DNA from: Gemmatimonadota bacterium
Lineage (GTDB): Bacteria; Gemmatimonadota; Gemmatimonadetes; Gemmatimonadales; Gemmatimonadaceae
Direction of reading: 5' to 3'
NCBI GenBank assembly: GCA_021324775.1
Contig: JAJPIM010000041.1
Span: forward strand, 1-64,000
DNA length: 64,000 bases
Shown here: one piece after another, positions 42,918-52,042 of the stretch
Layout of the letters: each line of letters begins with the position of its first letter
Numbering within the stretch: position 1 is the stretch's first letter
Translations under genes and position numbers: made by a program
The notes under the pieces: generated by a model
Databases searched by the model: none
What the model saw: the letters and a program-made list of their open reading frames with translations, nothing else
What the model was told of the DNA's origin: nothing

Positions 42918-44422
42918 TGTCCGGCGAAGCAACCGTCGCGGCCGCCGGGGCGCCGACGGCCGCGAACACGATCGAGCTGCCCCGCGCAACCGGCATCCCG
43001 ATCGTCCAGGGACAGTGGTACTTCGTCCAGGAGTCCCGGTGGCTGCTCATCATCACGCTCGCGGTGATCGTCCCGTGCGCCGCATTCGCCGGGTATGAGC
43101 ACGATTCTGTCTGGATCGGAGCTGGTCTCGCGCTGACCGTACTCATCGGGCTTCATACGGCGTTTGCGGTATCATCGGTACCGTGGATCCCGGGACTGAT
43201 CATCCTGGTGGCAGCGCTCCAGTGGGTCCTGGGGCCGTGGGCAGCCTATCACGTCACCCCGCTGCTCCCGACATTCGCGATGGCGGTGCAGGCGCCGGAC
43301 TACTTCAGCTATGCGGTGCCCGCGACGCTGCTCCTCGCGCTGGGCGTGTATCTCCCGCTGTGGCGGATCGGCCGGCGGCCGGTGCAACGAACGGCGCCGT
43401 CGATGCCCACCGACTTCGTGCGCACGTGCGACATCATGGTCGTCGTCGGGATCGGCGCCAGCATCATTCAGAACACGCCGCTGCCGGTGTCCCTGCAGTA
43501 CCTGATGCTCCTCGTCGGGTACCTCGGGTTCGTCGGGGCCTTCGGGCTGCTCCTGGCGCGCGCGCCTGGATGGGGATGGCGGCTGGCGGCCGTACTGGCG
43601 CTGCGGGCAGTGCTGACGTCGAGCGACGGCATGTTCCACGATCTCCTGCTCTGGATCGCTTACACCGGCACGTTGCTCGGCTTCGTCTATCGCTGGCGCG
43701 TGCGCACGCTCGCCGTGCTGGCGACGGCCGCGCTGCTGGCGATGGGCATGCTCAACGAGTTGAAGATCGCCTACCGGATCGAGATCGAGGAGAACGCCGA
43801 CATGGGGTTGGCCGAGCGCGCCACCATCCTCGGCGACGCGATGGCGGATCAGTTCCACCAGCCAACGTCGGCGTTCCACGATCTTGGCTTGTCTCACACT
43901 GTGGCGCGCATCAATCAGGGCTGGATCATCTCCCGGACGCTCAACTGGGTACCGGCGCGCGAGCCTTTCGCACGCGGCGAGACGCTCATGACGGCGATCC
44001 GCGCCGCCCTGCTGCCGCGCTTCCTCGATCCGGGTAAGTACACGGCCGGCGGATACTGGTACTTCGAGCGGTTCACCGGCCTGTCGATGCGGCAGACGAG
44101 CATGAATCTCAGCGTCGCCGGGGAGATGTACGCCAACTTCGGACGGAACGGCGGTCTGGTTGGCGTCTTCGGATTCGGGATCCTGCTGGGGCTCGTGTAC
44201 CGGGTGTTCGCGCGGTGGGCCCTCGAGAACCCGCTGTGGTGGGCGTGGGCCCCCTACGTGATGCTCTACACGATGCAGGCGGAGAACGGAATCGGCGAAG
44301 CCGTCAACCACGTCGTCAAATCGGCGTTCGTCATGGTGGCCTTCATGTCAGTCGTCCCGGCGTGGGCCGTGCTGCGACAATGGCATCTGCGGCGGCTCTT
44401 CCGCCGGGCAGTTCCCACGTGA
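42905..44422 (+). CDS. Polytopic membrane protein, O-antigen polymerase (Wzy)-like
   Basis: The 505-residue protein has about ten to eleven membrane helices (WLLIITLAVIVPCAAFAG, GAGLALTVLIGLHTAFAV, VPWIPGLIILVAALQWVL and others). A larger soluble loop around residues 290-400 contains FHDLGLSHTVARINQGWI and WYFERFTGLSMRQTSMNLSVAGEMYANFG. This general shape, with a big periplasmic loop and late NFGRNGGLVGVFGFGILLGL, is that of Wzy-type polymerases and related O-antigen ligases. Sequence identity in such families is low, so the function is inferred. A polymerase would normally pair with Wzx flipping, whereas this locus has an ABC exporter. Confidence 0.6.
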   Translation: MAVVVSGEATVAAAGAPTAANTIELPRATGIPIVQGQWYFVQESRWLLIITLAVIVPCAAFAGYEHDSVWIGAGLALTVLIGLHTAFAVSSVPWIPGLIILVAALQWVLGPWAAYHVTPLLPTFAMAVQAPDYFSYAVPATLLLALGVYLPLWRIGRRPVQRTAPSMPTDFVRTCDIMVVVGIGASIIQNTPLPVSLQYLMLLVGYLGFVGAFGLLLARAPGWGWRLAAVLALRAVLTSSDGMFHDLLLWIAYTGTLLGFVYRWRVRTLAVLATAALLAMGMLNELKIAYRIEIEENADMGLAERATILGDAMADQFHQPTSAFHDLGLSHTVARINQGWIISRTLNWVPAREPFARGETLMTAIRAALLPRFLDPGKYTAGGYWYFERFTGLSMRQTSMNLSVAGEMYANFGRNGGLVGVFGFGILLGLVYRVFARWALENPLWWAWAPYVMLYTMQAENGIGEAVNHVVKSAFVMVAFMSVVPAWAVLRQWHLRRLFRRAVPT

Positions 44423-45588
44423 AGGTGCTGCACGTGATGCCGAGCCTGGCCCGCGCGTACGGGGGACCGGTGGAGGCGCTGATCGGCTACGTCATGGCTG
44501 GACAACTGGCCGGCATCAGCTCGGAGATCGTGGGTCCGCAGACATCGGCTGACGACACACGCTGGCTGCAGAACGCCGCCGGGGACGCCGGCGTGACACA
44601 GGCCGGCCGGCCAGCGGGAGGTCTGTGGCGCTCGGGCGGTGCCGTCGTGGCGTGTGCCGCGGAGCGGCTGCGGGCCGGGGGCGCGGATCTCGTTCACGTG
44701 CACGGCCTCCTGAACCCGATCAGCTCGGGCGCAGCGAAAGCCGCGCTCGGCAGCGGCGTCCCGGTCGTCATTGGACCGTTCGGGACGATGTCACGCTACA
44801 CATTCGGCCACCGCCGCACGATCGCGAAGCGGATGTACTTTCGCGCGGTCGATGCTCCCAACCTCCGGCGGGCGGCCGCGCTGCATTTCACCACGACGGC
44901 CGAGCGCGAGGAAGCGCGTTGGCACGGGATCGACTTTGGAACCCGGGCCCATGTCGTACCGCCTCCCTATCGTGGCCTACGCTCCGCGGAAGCCCACCCG
45001 GCGACCGGGGCGCCCACTGTGCTCTTTCTGGGGCGTCTCCACCCGGTCAAGGGCGTGGACATTCTCCTCGACGCCTGGCCAGCCGTTCGGACGAGACATC
45101 CCGGGGCGCGCTTGATCGTCGCGGGGCAGGGCACGCCCCAATACGAAGCCGAGCTTCGGTCGCGGGCCGCCGCACTCGGCGACGAGTCATCGTCGGTCGC
45201 GTTTCCGGGATTCGTGCGAGGGGCGGAGAAGGTCGCGGCGCTGGCGGCGGCCAGCGTGTGCGTGCTGCCGTCCCTTCATGAGAACTTCGGGATCTCGGTG
45301 CTGGATTCCGTCGCCGCAGGCGTGCCGATCGTCGTCACGCCGGGCGTCCAACTCGCCCCGTGGGTCGCGCGGCGGGAGGCCGGACTCATTGCGGAGCGGA
45401 CGGCCTCCGCGGTCGCGGATGCGGTGGGGCGTGCGCTCGATGACGCCGCGCTGCGCGCGCGAGTGGCCCGGTGTGGTGCGACTCTCGTCGACGCGGATTT
45501 CGCGCCTCGCACCATCGCGCCATCGCTCCGCGCAATGTACGACGCGGCGCTCGCCCACGACCGCCGTCCGGAGCACTCGTCCGGGTGA
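44419..45588 (+). CDS. Glycosyltransferase family 4
   Basis: The 389-residue protein starts VKVLHVMPSLARAYGGPVEAL, a textbook GT4 N-terminus, which fixes the GTG at 44419; it overlaps the membrane-protein stop as GTGA. Further motifs are VHVHGLLNPISSGAAKAA, FLGRLHPVKGVDILLDAW, LIVAGQGTPQYEAELRS and the donor-binding ENFGISVLDSVAAGVPIVVT (E(x7)D variant of the EX7E motif). An ATG at 44380 would add 13 residues reaching into the preceding gene. A role in adding one sugar to the glycan is inferred from context. Confidence 0.92.
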   Translation: MKVLHVMPSLARAYGGPVEALIGYVMAGQLAGISSEIVGPQTSADDTRWLQNAAGDAGVTQAGRPAGGLWRSGGAVVACAAERLRAGGADLVHVHGLLNPISSGAAKAALGSGVPVVIGPFGTMSRYTFGHRRTIAKRMYFRAVDAPNLRRAAALHFTTTAEREEARWHGIDFGTRAHVVPPPYRGLRSAEAHPATGAPTVLFLGRLHPVKGVDILLDAWPAVRTRHPGARLIVAGQGTPQYEAELRSRAAALGDESSSVAFPGFVRGAEKVAALAAASVCVLPSLHENFGISVLDSVAAGVPIVVTPGVQLAPWVARREAGLIAERTASAVADAVGRALDDAALRARVARCGATLVDADFAPRTIAPSLRAMYDAALAHDRRPEHSSG

Positions 45589-47393
45589 GCGCACGCCGGC
45601 CGGTCCACATCATCGGGATCAACGCGTACCACGGCGACGTGTCGGCGGTGCTCGTGCGCGATGGCGTCCTCGTCGCGGCGGTGGAGGAGGAGCGGTTCCG
45701 GCGCATCAAGCACTGCGCGGGGTTCCCCGCGATGGCGATCCAATCGGTGCTGCAGCAGGGCGGTATCACGGGCGCGGCCGTGGATCATGTCGCCGTGAGC
45801 CGGGATCCGCGCGCCCATCTCCTGCGAAAGGCGTGGTACACCATCGCGCGGCGTCCCGACATCGCGCTCGTGCGGGACCGGCTGCGAAACCGGCGGCGGG
45901 TGGGCGATGTGCGCGGCCCGCTTGCCGCCGCGCTTGGCGTATCCCGCGACGCATTGCCGCCCGTGCATCATGTCGAGCACCATCCGGCGCATCTCGCGAG
46001 CGCATTCTTCGTCTCGCCGTTCGCCGATGCCGCCTGCTGTGCCATCGACGGCTTCGGCGATTTCGTGAGCACGTCGTTCGCGGCAGGGGCGGGGACGCAC
46101 ATCGACGTGCTCGATCACGTCTTCTTCCCTCATTCACTCGGGATTCTGTACACGGCGGTGACGCAGCATCTGGGCTTTCCGTCGTTCGGCGACGAGTTCA
46201 AAGTCATGGGGCTCGCGCCCTACGGACAGCCGTCGATGGCCGCCGATCTTCGCCGGCTCGTGACGTTACGCCCGGGCGGGAAGTTCGAGCTGGACCTCCG
46301 GTATTTCCGCCACTGGTCCGACGGCGTCGCCATGGAATGGGAGGATGGCTACCCGACAATGGGACCGGTGTATTCGGGGGCGATCGACGAGATCCTGGGC
46401 CCGCCGCGCCGGCCGGACGAAGCGCTGACACGCCGCCACGAGGACATCGCCAGGTCGCTGCAGGCGGTGTACGAGGAGTGTGCGATGCACATCCTGCGCG
46501 GACTGTGGGAGCGTACGCACAATCCGCGATTGTGTCTGGCTGGCGGGTGCGCCATGAACAGCGTGGCCAACGGCAAGATCCGAGCGCAAACGCCGTTTCG
46601 CGAGGTGTATATCCAGCCCGCCGCGGGTGACAACGGGACCGCGCTCGGTGCGGCGTACCACGTGTGGCACGAAGTGCTGCACGGTAGTCGCGGATTCGTC
46701 ATGGAGCACGGCTACTGGGGTCCCGCGCATCCGGAACAGGCCCTGCTCGATGGACTGGCGTCGCGCTCCGATCCCGAATGGACGTACACGGTCGACCGGC
46801 TGGATTCACCGGAGTCGGCCGCCCGCGAAGCCGCGAGATTGATTGCCGACGGATGCATCGTCGGCTGGTATCAGGGGCGGATGGAGTGGGGCGCACGGGC
46901 GCTGGGCAATCGAAGCATCTTGGCCGATCCGCGGCGCGCTGACGTACGGGATCTGATCAACACCAAGATCAAGTTCCGCGAGAAGTTCAGGCCCTTTGCG
47001 CCGGCAGTCGCGGTCGAGGCGCTGGCCGACTACTTCGAGGATGCGGTCCCGGACCCGTTCATGATCCAGGTCTATCCCGTGCGGCCGGAGAAGCGCGGGA
47101 TCATCCCGGCCGTCACGCATGCGGATGGGAGCGGCCGGCTCCAGAGCGTGAGCGAGACCACCAACCCTCTTTTCCATCGCCTCATCCGGGAGTTCGAGGC
47201 GCTGACCGGCGTGCCAGTCGTCCTCAACACCAGCTTCAACGAAAACGAGCCGATCGTGGATACTCCGCAGCAGGCACTCGACTGCTTTCTGCGGACGCGG
47301 ATGGACGTCATCGTGCTGAACTCCACGGTCGTGCGGCGGCATCCTGCCGGGCGGGGTGTCGTGCCGGCGGCCGCGGCGGAGACGAGGGGATGA
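45585..47393 (+). CDS. Carbamoyltransferase (NodU/CmcH/TobZ family)
   Basis: The 602-residue protein transfers a carbamoyl group from carbamoyl phosphate, through carbamoyl-adenylate, to a hydroxyl. The N-terminal Kae1-like domain has INAYHGDVSAVLV, VAAVEEERFRRIKHCAGFP, VEHHPAHLASAF (histidine metal ligands) and FKVMGLAPYG. The C-terminal YrdC-like part has MEWGARALGNRSILADPR, INTKIKFREKFRPFAPAV and VVLNTSFNENEPIVDTP. In polysaccharide loci such enzymes carbamoylate a sugar hydroxyl, as NodU does in Nod factors. Here it sits between two glycosyltransferases with 4-base overlaps. The acceptor is unknown; a glycan residue is the obvious guess. Confidence 0.93.
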   Translation: MSARRPVHIIGINAYHGDVSAVLVRDGVLVAAVEEERFRRIKHCAGFPAMAIQSVLQQGGITGAAVDHVAVSRDPRAHLLRKAWYTIARRPDIALVRDRLRNRRRVGDVRGPLAAALGVSRDALPPVHHVEHHPAHLASAFFVSPFADAACCAIDGFGDFVSTSFAAGAGTHIDVLDHVFFPHSLGILYTAVTQHLGFPSFGDEFKVMGLAPYGQPSMAADLRRLVTLRPGGKFELDLRYFRHWSDGVAMEWEDGYPTMGPVYSGAIDEILGPPRRPDEALTRRHEDIARSLQAVYEECAMHILRGLWERTHNPRLCLAGGCAMNSVANGKIRAQTPFREVYIQPAAGDNGTALGAAYHVWHEVLHGSRGFVMEHGYWGPAHPEQALLDGLASRSDPEWTYTVDRLDSPESAAREAARLIADGCIVGWYQGRMEWGARALGNRSILADPRRADVRDLINTKIKFREKFRPFAPAVAVEALADYFEDAVPDPFMIQVYPVRPEKRGIIPAVTHADGSGRLQSVSETTNPLFHRLIREFEALTGVPVVLNTSFNENEPIVDTPQQALDCFLRTRMDVIVLNSTVVRRHPAGRGVVPAAAAETRG

Positions 47394-48589
47394 GTGGATC
47401 GGCCGCTCTGGGCGGCGGGTGGCCCGGTGCGCGACGCGCAATCCGGGCGGTGGGGGCAGCCTATCGCTCGATGTTGCCCGGCGATGGTGACGACGGCTCG
47501 CCGCCGATCGTGATTCCGCCGGAAGGCGAGATCCTCGTGCTGCAGCTCCAGCAGGTCGGCGACAGTCTCATGATGTCGCCGGTCCTTCGTGCGATTCGCG
47601 CGCGATACCCTGGGGTGGCGATCGACATGTTGTCGGGGTCCGCGGGGTACGCTGTCCATCGCCGGTCGCCCCACATCCGGACCCATCATGTCGTGCGCTG
47701 GGATACCACCGGGCCTGGGCAAAGGAGGCGCGCACTCGCCGCGTGGCGGCAGGTGCTGGGCGACGTGCGAAGAGTGCGCTACGACTGCGTGCTCTCGTGT
47801 GTGAACCAGGTATCGCTCCCTTACATCCTCCCATCGGTTGCGACCCGGGCACGCCACCGGATCGGGTTCGATACGGGGGCCTTCGGGTATCTGTTTTCGC
47901 GGCGTCTGGCGATCCCCGACAAGGTGAGCGTGCTGGCCGCGAACCTGGCGCTCGCGCGCGCCGTCGGCGCGAATCCGGCGGATGGGGCCGAGGAGTTCTG
48001 GTACGACGACAGGGACGCGTCGGGGGCGGCCGCGCTGCTGGAGCGCGAAGGCGTCGGGCTGTCGCGCCCGCTCGTGGTCATCCACCCGGCGTCCAACTGG
48101 CAGTCCAAGACGTGGTTCCCCGATCGTTGGGCGGCGGTAGCCGACCGGCTGGCCCGGGAGGACGGACTCCACCCTGTCTTCGTGGGGACGGCGCGTGACG
48201 CGGCCACGGTTAGAATGGTCCAACAAGCAATGCAGACGCCGTCCACGGCTTTGCCGGGCGAGACCGACCTTGGCCAACTCGGGTCACTACTTGCCCGGGC
48301 CGCCCTCTTCATTGGTACGGATTCCGGGCCGCGCCACATCGCGGGGGCGCTGGGCCGCCCGCAGGTCACCGTCATGAGCTCACTCGACGAGCCGTGGCGC
48401 TGGGGGCTCGACCGTCCGGGCGAGATCGTGCTCCGGACCGATCCTCCATGTCACGGGTGTCTCCTTCGCGAATGTTCCCACCGCCAGTGTCTCGATCTCA
48501 TTTCCGCCGACACCGTGGTCGCGGCGTGCCGAACCGTGCTTGGGCGTGTCGCCTTGCCAGCCGCCGGACGGCTGCCCTCATTTAGCTGA
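47390..48589 (+). CDS. Glycosyltransferase family 9 (heptosyltransferase-like)
   Basis: The 399-residue protein has ILVLQLQQVGDSLMMSPVLRAI, the N-terminal signature of family 9, then LSGSAGYAVHRRSP. The C-terminal donor site contains VVIHPASNWQSKTWFPDRWAAV and LFIGTDSGPRHIAGALGRPQVTV, where the DSGPxHxA motif binds the nucleotide sugar. A cysteine-rich end (PCHGCLLRECSHRQC) is also typical of this family. Members add heptose in LPS core or act in other glycan loci. The first 45 residues are an extra low-complexity segment. Whether heptose is the donor here is open; no heptose synthesis genes are in the window. Confidence 0.9.
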   Translation: MSGSAALGGGWPGARRAIRAVGAAYRSMLPGDGDDGSPPIVIPPEGEILVLQLQQVGDSLMMSPVLRAIRARYPGVAIDMLSGSAGYAVHRRSPHIRTHHVVRWDTTGPGQRRRALAAWRQVLGDVRRVRYDCVLSCVNQVSLPYILPSVATRARHRIGFDTGAFGYLFSRRLAIPDKVSVLAANLALARAVGANPADGAEEFWYDDRDASGAAALLEREGVGLSRPLVVIHPASNWQSKTWFPDRWAAVADRLAREDGLHPVFVGTARDAATVRMVQQAMQTPSTALPGETDLGQLGSLLARAALFIGTDSGPRHIAGALGRPQVTVMSSLDEPWRWGLDRPGEIVLRTDPPCHGCLLRECSHRQCLDLISADTVVAACRTVLGRVALPAAGRLPSFS

Positions 48590-49605
48590 TGCCTGCCCAG
48601 CGCGCGATCGTGACGGGAGCCGGTGGATTCATCGGCCATCACCTCGTCCGCGCCCTCAAGGCGGATGGGTATTGGGTGCGTGGTGTCGATCTCAAATATC
48701 CCGAGTTCGGGACCACGGTCGCCGACGAGTTCGAGCTGCTCGACCTTCGCCGCTGGGAGCAATGCGAGACCGCCATGCGCGGTGCACGAGGCGCGGAGGT
48801 CTACAACCTGGCCGCGAACATGGGCGGCATTGGCTACATCGAGCATCACAAGGCGGTGATCATGCACGACAACGTGCTGATCAACACCCATGTGCTCGAG
48901 GCGGCGCGCGAGGAGCAGGCGGAGCGCTATCTCTACACGTCGTCGGCGTGCGTCTACCCGATTTACCGCCAGCAGTCGCCGGACGTCACCCCACTGCGCG
49001 AGGAAGATGCCTACCCGGCCGATCCTGAAGATGGATATGGATGGGAGAAGCTGTTCAGCGAGCGGCAGTGCCGCCACTACTGGGAGGATTACGGCCTCGA
49101 AACGCGAGTCGTGCGGTTCCACAACATCTTCGGTCCTCTGGGCACGTACGACGGAGGCCGGGAGAAGTCGCCCGCCGCGATCTGCCGCAAGGTCGCGCTC
49201 GCCCGCGACGGCGAAGCGATCGAAGTCTGGGGTGACGGGTCGCAGACCCGCTCCTATTGCTACGTCGATGATGCGGTCGAAGGCATGCGCCGCCTGATCC
49301 ACTCGTCACATCGTGATCCGCTCAATCTCGGCCAGGAGCGGCTGATATCGATCAACGAGTTGGTAGATCTCGTCGCGTCGATCGCCGGGAAGCGGGTGAC
49401 CCGCCACCATATCGCGGGCGCTCTGGGTGTCCGGGGCCGGACGAGCGACAATACGCGGCTGCGGGCGGTACTCGGCTGGGAGCCGACGGTGTCGCTCGAA
49501 GCCGGCCTTCGGCAGACGTACGAGTGGATCGCCGCCCAACTCGCGGCCCGGTCCGCGGCGGCGCCCGCTCCATTGCGCGCACCGGCCGTTGCTCCGCTTC
49601 GTTAA
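48589..49605 (+). CDS. NAD-dependent sugar epimerase, GDP-mannose 3,5-epimerase-like
   Basis: The 338-residue extended SDR protein has AIVTGAGGFIGHHLVRALK, VYNLAANMGGIGYIEHHK and TSSACVYP. Catalytic GYGWEKLFSE (Tyr-x-x-x-Lys) and RFHNIFGPLGTYDGGREKSP follow, then WGDGSQTRSYCYVDDAVEG. The whole pattern, including the MGGIGYI and FGPLGTYDGGREK blocks, closely parallels plant and bacterial GDP-mannose 3,5-epimerase, which makes GDP-L-galactose and GDP-L-gulose. Substrate could differ in bacteria, so a related GDP- or UDP-sugar epimerase is possible. It overlaps the previous stop (TGATG) and the next gene by 17 bases. Confidence 0.83.
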   Translation: MPAQRAIVTGAGGFIGHHLVRALKADGYWVRGVDLKYPEFGTTVADEFELLDLRRWEQCETAMRGARGAEVYNLAANMGGIGYIEHHKAVIMHDNVLINTHVLEAAREEQAERYLYTSSACVYPIYRQQSPDVTPLREEDAYPADPEDGYGWEKLFSERQCRHYWEDYGLETRVVRFHNIFGPLGTYDGGREKSPAAICRKVALARDGEAIEVWGDGSQTRSYCYVDDAVEGMRRLIHSSHRDPLNLGQERLISINELVDLVASIAGKRVTRHHIAGALGVRGRTSDNTRLRAVLGWEPTVSLEAGLRQTYEWIAAQLAARSAAAPAPLRAPAVAPLR

Positions 49606-50962
49606 CCAGCACTACGCGCCCGACGTCGCTTCGACGGGCCAGCATCTCACGGATCTCGCCGAGTATCTATCGGCGGCGGGTGTGCCGGTCGAGGTGGTGA
49701 CTGGGCGCGCGCATTACGCCGGCGGCGTGCTCGACGCGCCTCCTACCGAAGTCCGGGACGGCGTGCGAATCCGCCGGTATCGGACCGCGGGACTTGGCCG
49801 GCGGTCGCGTGCGGGCCGGATCTTCGACTACGCGATGTTCTACGGGCAGGTGGCGTGGACATCGTGGATGGGCGAAGCCGCGGACGGCACCGTCTACCTG
49901 ACGACGCCGCCGCTGCTGGGCGTGATCGGCTGGATCGGCAAAGTGGCCAGAGGGCGCCGTTATGGGATCTGGTCGATGGATCTGCATCCCGACGCCGAAG
50001 TCGCGGCTGGGATGCTGCGGCGGGGCAGCGTCCTGTCGCGAGTCCTCAACTGGCTCAACGATCGCGGGTACCGGCACGCCGACTTCATCGTCGATCTCGG
50101 CCCCTACATGCGGAAACGGATCCTGTCCAAGGGCGTCCGTTCCGACAGAGTCGCCACGGTACCGGTTTGGGGTGCCGCACCCGAGGAGAGCCCCGCAGTT
50201 GCCGCGACGGGTGCTTCGATGCGCGCGCGGCTCGGCCTCGAGCCGGCCACGGTGGTGATGTACTCCGGCAACGCGGGCGTCGTGCACGAGTTCGGCCCGA
50301 TTCTGGAAGCGATGCGGCTCATGCGCGACGAGCGCGACATCCATTTCGTCTTTGCTGGCGGGGGTCCACGGCGCGCCGAGATCGAGGCGTACGCTCGCAC
50401 GCATGCGCTCCGGAACTTCACCTACCTCGACTATGTGGCGCGCGAGGACCTCGCCGGGATGCTCGCCGCGGCCGATGTGCATCTCATCTCGCTCCGAAGC
50501 GCGTTCGCGGGCATCTCGGTGCCCGGGAAGCTGTATGGCATCATGGCGGCCGCCCGTCCAGCGCTGTTCGTCGGGCCGGCCGCCTGCGAGACCGCCGACA
50601 CGATCCGCTCGGCGGACTGCGGGGAGATCGTCGATCCCGGAATCGGTGATGCGGCGAGCCGCGTGGCGGCCGCGATTCGCGCCTGGCGCGCGAATCCCGA
50701 CGCTGCCCGGGCAGCGGGAGCACGCGGATTGGCCGCGTACACGTCGCGGTATCAGCGCGGCCCCAACTGTGCGGCCTTTGCCCGGGTCATCGAGCATGCG
50801 TGGCCGAGCATGTTCACCACATTCACGCGGACCGCGCCGCACACGGGCGTTACGGCGTCCGTGGCGACGGAGACGGCGACCACCGCGGGTGCAGATGCGG
50901 GCGAGTCCGCGGATGCGTCTCGTGATCTACCATTCGCGGCCGCGGGGGTGCCGTCCGCATGA
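49589..50962 (+). CDS. Glycosyltransferase family 4, WcaI/WbuB-like
   Basis: The 457-residue protein has FVNQHYAPDVASTGQHLTDL at the start, a hallmark of WcaI/WbuB-type GT4 enzymes, then VEVVTGRAHYAGG, YGIWSMDLHPDAEVAAGML and FIVDLGPYMRKRI. The donor domain has VVMYSGNAGVVHEFGPILEA, IHFVFAGGGPRRAEIEAYA, FTYLDYVAREDLAGMLAAAD and FAGISVPGKLYGIMAAARPAL. The start is a TTG (49589), since no ATG or GTG gives the conserved N-terminus; the frame is open upstream inside the epimerase gene. The last 60 residues are a Thr/Ala-rich tail. WbuB adds L-FucNAc in E. coli, which would fit the FnlA-like gene, but that link is only suggestive. Confidence 0.85.
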   Translation: MLRFVNQHYAPDVASTGQHLTDLAEYLSAAGVPVEVVTGRAHYAGGVLDAPPTEVRDGVRIRRYRTAGLGRRSRAGRIFDYAMFYGQVAWTSWMGEAADGTVYLTTPPLLGVIGWIGKVARGRRYGIWSMDLHPDAEVAAGMLRRGSVLSRVLNWLNDRGYRHADFIVDLGPYMRKRILSKGVRSDRVATVPVWGAAPEESPAVAATGASMRARLGLEPATVVMYSGNAGVVHEFGPILEAMRLMRDERDIHFVFAGGGPRRAEIEAYARTHALRNFTYLDYVAREDLAGMLAAADVHLISLRSAFAGISVPGKLYGIMAAARPALFVGPAACETADTIRSADCGEIVDPGIGDAASRVAAAIRAWRANPDAARAAGARGLAAYTSRYQRGPNCAAFARVIEHAWPSMFTTFTRTAPHTGVTASVATETATTAGADAGESADASRDLPFAAAGVPSA

Positions 50963-52020
50963 AGATCCTGCACGTGGTTGGCGCGCGACCGAACTTCCCG
51001 AAGCTCGCCCCGGTGTATCGGGCCGCGCGCGTGGCGGGGCTGGACCAGATCGTGATGCACACGGGCCAGCACTACGATGACGCGATGTCCGACGCGTTCT
51101 TCCGCGATCTCGGCATCCGGCCGCCCGATGTCAATCTCGGAGTCGGGTCGGGGACGCACGGCCAGCAGACCGCGCGCATCATGGAGCGGATCGAGCCCGA
51201 GCTGGTGAAGCATCAGCCGGACTGGGTGGTCGTCTACGGCGACGTCAACTCCACCGCGGCCGCGGCGCTGGTCGCGGTCAAGCTCGGACAGCGCGTGGCG
51301 CACGTCGAGGCGGGGGTACGCAGCAATGACCGGTCGATGCCTGAGGAGATCAACCGGATCGTGGTGGACCGTCTTGCCGATCTCCTGCTCACCCCATCGC
51401 GTACCGCGGACGCGACGTTGCGTGCCGAGGGTGAGCCGGCGTCAGAGATCGCGTTCGTGGGGAACGTGATGGTGGATGCGCTGCTGTTCGCGGTGGAGCG
51501 TGCCCGGGTGACCGGTGCTCGCAAACGCGTGGGCGTGGAGAACGGGAAAGCGGTCGTGGTGACGCTGCACCGCCCGGCGAACGTGGACAACCTCCTCCGT
51601 CTCGAAGGGATCATGCGGGCGTTGCGGGTGGTGGCAGCCGATCGGCCCGTCCTGTTCCCCGTGCATCCCCGCACCCGCACGCGGCTCGACGCGGCCGGCA
51701 TCGACGCCGGGAAAGTGAAACTGATGGAGCCGGTCGGGTATCTCGAGATGCTCGATCTGATGGATGCGGCGCACGCCGTGGTCACCGATTCCGGGGGGTT
51801 GCAGGTAGAGAGTGCGGCGCTCGGCGTGCCCTGTCTGACGGTGCGGGATACGACCGAGTGGCCGGAGACGGTTACGTGTGGCGCGAACCGGCTCGTCTTC
51901 GACCCGGTGGGCCTGCCCGCGGCGGTGGCATCGGTTCGCCGGCTCGCGCAGGCGCCGCGCCCCGAGGGGTGGGACGGGATGGCGGCGGTGCGTGTGGTCG
52001 ACTGTCTGCGGACTCGCTGA
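50959..52020 (+). CDS. wecB: UDP-GlcNAc 2-epimerase family (WecB-like), copy 1
   Basis: The 353-residue protein has the non-hydrolysing 2-epimerase pattern: VVGARPNFPKLAPVY, HTGQHYDDAMSD, WVVVYGDVNSTAAAALVA and HVEAGVRSNDRSMPEEINR, then VTLHRPANVDN. The late block TDSGGLQVESAALGVP replaces the common GLQEEA acidic pair with VES, and TTEWPETV replaces TERPE. These differences from copy 2 suggest a different substrate, possibly the 2-epimerisation that completes UDP-L-FucNAc or UDP-L-QuiNAc; this is inference. ATGA overlap with the preceding gene. A 22-base gap separates it from copy 2. Confidence 0.88.
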   Translation: MKILHVVGARPNFPKLAPVYRAARVAGLDQIVMHTGQHYDDAMSDAFFRDLGIRPPDVNLGVGSGTHGQQTARIMERIEPELVKHQPDWVVVYGDVNSTAAAALVAVKLGQRVAHVEAGVRSNDRSMPEEINRIVVDRLADLLLTPSRTADATLRAEGEPASEIAFVGNVMVDALLFAVERARVTGARKRVGVENGKAVVVTLHRPANVDNLLRLEGIMRALRVVAADRPVLFPVHPRTRTRLDAAGIDAGKVKLMEPVGYLEMLDLMDAAHAVVTDSGGLQVESAALGVPCLTVRDTTEWPETVTCGANRLVFDPVGLPAAVASVRRLAQAPRPEGWDGMAAVRVVDCLRTR

Positions 52021-52042
52021 TCGCGGCTCCGGCCCCGCACGC

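Noticed and set aside
44380-44418. Earlier ATG for the glycosyltransferase at 44419
   Set aside because: It would add 13 residues inside the preceding gene; the GTG at 44419 gives the exact family N-terminus and a GTGA overlap like its neighbours.
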